From Ningiella ruwaisensis (GTDB taxonomy: Bacteria > Pseudomonadota > Gammaproteobacteria > Enterobacterales > Alteromonadaceae): a stretch of DNA of 64,000 bases. Shown in pieces: positions 62,392 to 64,000 of this stretch (its first letter is position 1; each line of letters opens with the position of its first letter). The translations under genes and the position numbers were made by a program. The notes under the pieces are model-generated. The model was given only the letters and a program-made list of their open reading frames with translations, made no database searches and was not told where the DNA came from. Location: positions 434,001-498,000 of the forward strand of contig NZ_RAHT01000003.1 in NCBI RefSeq assembly GCF_004798935.1. Direction: 5' to 3'.

Positions 62392-62428
62392 AAAAACCGC
62401 CGGACAATGAAATTGAGCGGCGGTTTTT
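62392..62428. terminator. Bidirectional rho-independent terminator
   Basis: AAAAACCGCCG / CGGCGGTTTTT with a nested CAAT-GAA-ATTG loop. It separates the convergent SMP-30 and OmpA-family genes. Confidence 0.93.
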
Positions 62429-62446
62429 GTTAATTAAATTACCCGA

Positions 62447-63649
62447 TTAACGAGTAACTTTTTCTTGTATTGTTGCTTCAACTTTCGCTTCAATACGACG
62501 GTTCAAACGATGTGCTTCAGCGGTATTTTCTGTGAATTTTAATCGTGTTTCACCGTAGCCAATCGCACTTAGTCGGCTTGGATCAATACCGTATTCTTCT
62601 ACCAGCATTTTAAGCGCTGCCTGAGCACGTTTTTCAGAAAGCATTTGATTGTATTCTGTTGTGCCCACCGCTGAAGTGTGACCTTCAATAACAGCGTTAG
62701 TGTTAGGGTATTCACGCATAAACTCAACAAACTCTTTCACCATTTCAGTTTCATGGTCTTCAATTACGCTTGAGTTATTGGCGAACAAGATGTCCAGTTC
62801 AACAAAGATTTCTTCTTCAGCGTAAAGCGTACAGCCTTTGTCATCGACCTGATCGGTACTTGGTGTGTCAGGGCATTCGTCGTTTGCATCAACCACTCCA
62901 TCACCATCAGCGTCTTTAAATTCGCAACCACGCGCATCAACTTCAACACCAGCTGGTGTGCGCGGACATTGATCAAGACTATTAATAACGCCATCACCGT
63001 CAAGGTCAATATTACAGCCTGTGGCATCAACGGTTGCTCCTGGAGCGGTGTCTGGGCAACGATCAACGGCATCATAAACACCATCACCGTCTGTATCAGG
63101 CTGACTTCTTGGTGCACTTGAAGCACCAAAAACGTACGCAAGACCAAGTTTCAAACTAAACTCGTTGTAACCTTGACCAAAATCATAATACGTAGCCGCT
63201 TCGGTGATAACTCGCCAGTTTTCGCTCGTGTTCCAGTGCTTACCCACACCTAAGCTAGCCATACGATAGCTGTCTGTCAAAGACTGCTCACGCACACCAC
63301 CAAACAGGTAAGCAACATCATCTTCAAGGAAGTACATCATGTCAGCTCCAAGCATGGTGCCGTCGTCGGCAAGCGCACTTCGATTGTTGTCATCTTTATC
63401 AATTAACACGCGTGACAACTCGAAACGAATGGCCCAGGAGGGGTCAAATCTAAATCCAACTTCAGCACCAAAACCTCTACCGTCTTCTAGACCGCCTACA
63501 GGTTCAGGTTTTTCTGAGTCAGCATTATAATATTGCGCAAAACCACCAACCCAGCTTTCATACGCTGGCCCATCGGTAGATTCTTGAGCAATTGAGAGAT
63601 TGGATACACCTGCAGTCGCAAGTGCAACAGCTAGCGCTAATTTCTTCAT
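62447..63649 (-). CDS. OmpA-family porin with thrombospondin type 3 repeats
   Basis: A 400-residue outer-membrane protein. The signal peptide ends near NLSIA-Q. An eight-stranded barrel (about 30-175) precedes three calcium-binding thrombospondin type 3 repeats (DTDGDGVYDAVDRCPDT, DLDGDGVINSLDQCP, DADGDGVVDANDECPDT), each closed by a Cys pair. The C-terminal OmpA domain (about 285-395) has NAVIEGHTSAVGTTEYNQ and LSEKRAQAALKML for peptidoglycan binding. It ties the outer membrane to the cell wall and is probably abundant. This OprF-like layout is common in Alteromonadales. Confidence 0.95.
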   Translation of the reverse strand: MKKLALAVALATAGVSNLSIAQESTDGPAYESWVGGFAQYYNADSEKPEPVGGLEDGRGFGAEVGFRFDPSWAIRFELSRVLIDKDDNNRSALADDGTMLGADMMYFLEDDVAYLFGGVREQSLTDSYRMASLGVGKHWNTSENWRVITEAATYYDFGQGYNEFSLKLGLAYVFGASSAPRSQPDTDGDGVYDAVDRCPDTAPGATVDATGCNIDLDGDGVINSLDQCPRTPAGVEVDARGCEFKDADGDGVVDANDECPDTPSTDQVDDKGCTLYAEEEIFVELDILFANNSSVIEDHETEMVKEFVEFMREYPNTNAVIEGHTSAVGTTEYNQMLSEKRAQAALKMLVEEYGIDPSRLSAIGYGETRLKFTENTAEAHRLNRRIEAKVEATIQEKVTR

Positions 63650-63739
63650 GGTAATAACATCCTTTTTTTGCAGATTTATATTTTTGTGAATTTTAACTAA
63701 TTAAAAGCTTTATGAGCGCACAGGCGTTTGTCACTTTAA

Positions 63740-64000
63740 TCAGCCATCAAAGCATATTTCTAAGTATGCATTTCCCTGCGAGCTGGAAAACGGTAATATT
63801 ATTTTTGGCCCTTCTACTTTATGTTGAATCAGGTGTTCTACTCCTGAAACAATCACAGGCGTGGCCATTTCAAATTCATAACCCTGTTCAGATAAATGAC
63901 CTTTAGCGCTTCCACAGATCATGTTGGTGATTTCACCTACCATATCGCAGACGCTGTCATTTAGCTCTTGAACATCTTCTGCCAGCATATTTTTCATCAT
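63740..64000 (-). CDS. CheX/CheC-like chemotaxis phosphatase, C-terminal part (5' end outside window)
   Basis: The last 86 or so codons of a CheX-type protein, which removes phosphate from CheY in other bacteria. The conserved helix ELNDSVCDMVGEITNMICGSAKGHL is seen in two stretches, with Glu and Asn of the E-x-x-N catalytic motif (EITN). It is followed by ATPVIVSG and a C-terminal strand. The frame continues past the window end, so the first domain half is not visible. The stop is at 63740. Confidence 0.88.
   Translation of the reverse strand: MMKNMLAEDVQELNDSVCDMVGEITNMICGSAKGHLSEQGYEFEMATPVIVSGVEHLIQHKVEGPKIILPFSSSQGNAYLEICFDG

Noticed and set aside
63712-63906. Forward open frame at the window end
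   Set aside because: It is antisense to the CheX-like gene, whose E-x-x-N motif and flanking helix are clearly coding.

Overview
The window reads as chromosome of a marine gammaproteobacterium of the order Alteromonadales, probably family Alteromonadaceae. This is inferred from an ArcA with the [12 protein letters not shown] N-terminus, an rpsF-rpsR-rplI ribosomal operon, several TonB-dependent receptors, a complete alginate-utilisation locus and a curli system. Base composition is moderately low in GC and fairly even. I saw no transposase, integrase, phage gene or CRISPR array. One tRNA gene (tRNA-Phe) is present.

Layout. 1-1331: 3' part of a TonB-dependent receptor. 1479-2468: Gfo/Idh/MocA oxidoreductase. 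2537-6923: curli locus, with a CsgD-like regulator (+) facing csgB-csgA-csgE-csgF-csgG (-). CsgA is unusually long, and a perfect 11-bp hairpin separates the structural curlins from the secretion genes. 7374-9857: secreted subtilisin-like protease. 9918-17835: housekeeping genes (darP, pmbA, arcA, glgA, rsmC, trmB, mutY, yggX). 18023-18098: tRNA-Phe. 18195-32647: a mixed set comprising a STAS-like protein, a solute-binding-like protein, a sulfatase lipoprotein, an ABC/FtsX exporter pair, a CIA30 protein, an amidohydrolase, a soluble CZB chemoreceptor, a DUF985 cupin, a QmcA/NfeD pair and two tandem paralogous seven-helix membrane proteins of unknown function. 32933-34031: rpsF-rpsR-rplI, with a leader hairpin that resembles the S6:S18 autoregulatory element. 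34087-34227: remnant of an EAL-domain gene. 34319-42035: thiolase, histidine kinase, REC-GGDEF-EAL protein, MOSC protein, and an ECF sigma/anti-sigma/DUF4097 operon.

42424-57745 is an alginate catabolic island. In order it holds a beta-hydroxyacid dehydrogenase (candidate DEH reductase), PL6 lyase, PL17 lyase, KdgF, KDG kinase, KDPG aldolase, a TRAP transporter (DctPQM), an SDR (second DEH reductase candidate), a FadR-type GntR regulator and a large TonB-dependent receptor. Together they describe cleavage of alginate to unsaturated monouronate, uptake, ring opening to DEH, reduction to KDG, phosphorylation and splitting to pyruvate plus glyceraldehyde-3-phosphate. Two repeated intergenic motifs suggest operators for the regulator. 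The receptor gene carries a single in-frame TAA at codon 180 with the rest of the frame intact.

58260-61226 is dnaB interrupted in its P-loop by a 529-residue intein with homing-endonuclease and HTH-like segments. The window closes with an SMP-30/gluconolactonase-like protein, an OmpA-family porin with calcium-binding repeats, and the 3' part of a CheX-like gene.

The observations most worth following are the nonsense codon in the alginate receptor, the P-loop intein, the candidate operators of the alginate regulator, the leader structures of rpsF and of the protease gene, the curli intercistronic hairpin, the twin 331-residue membrane proteins and the EAL remnant next to rplI.
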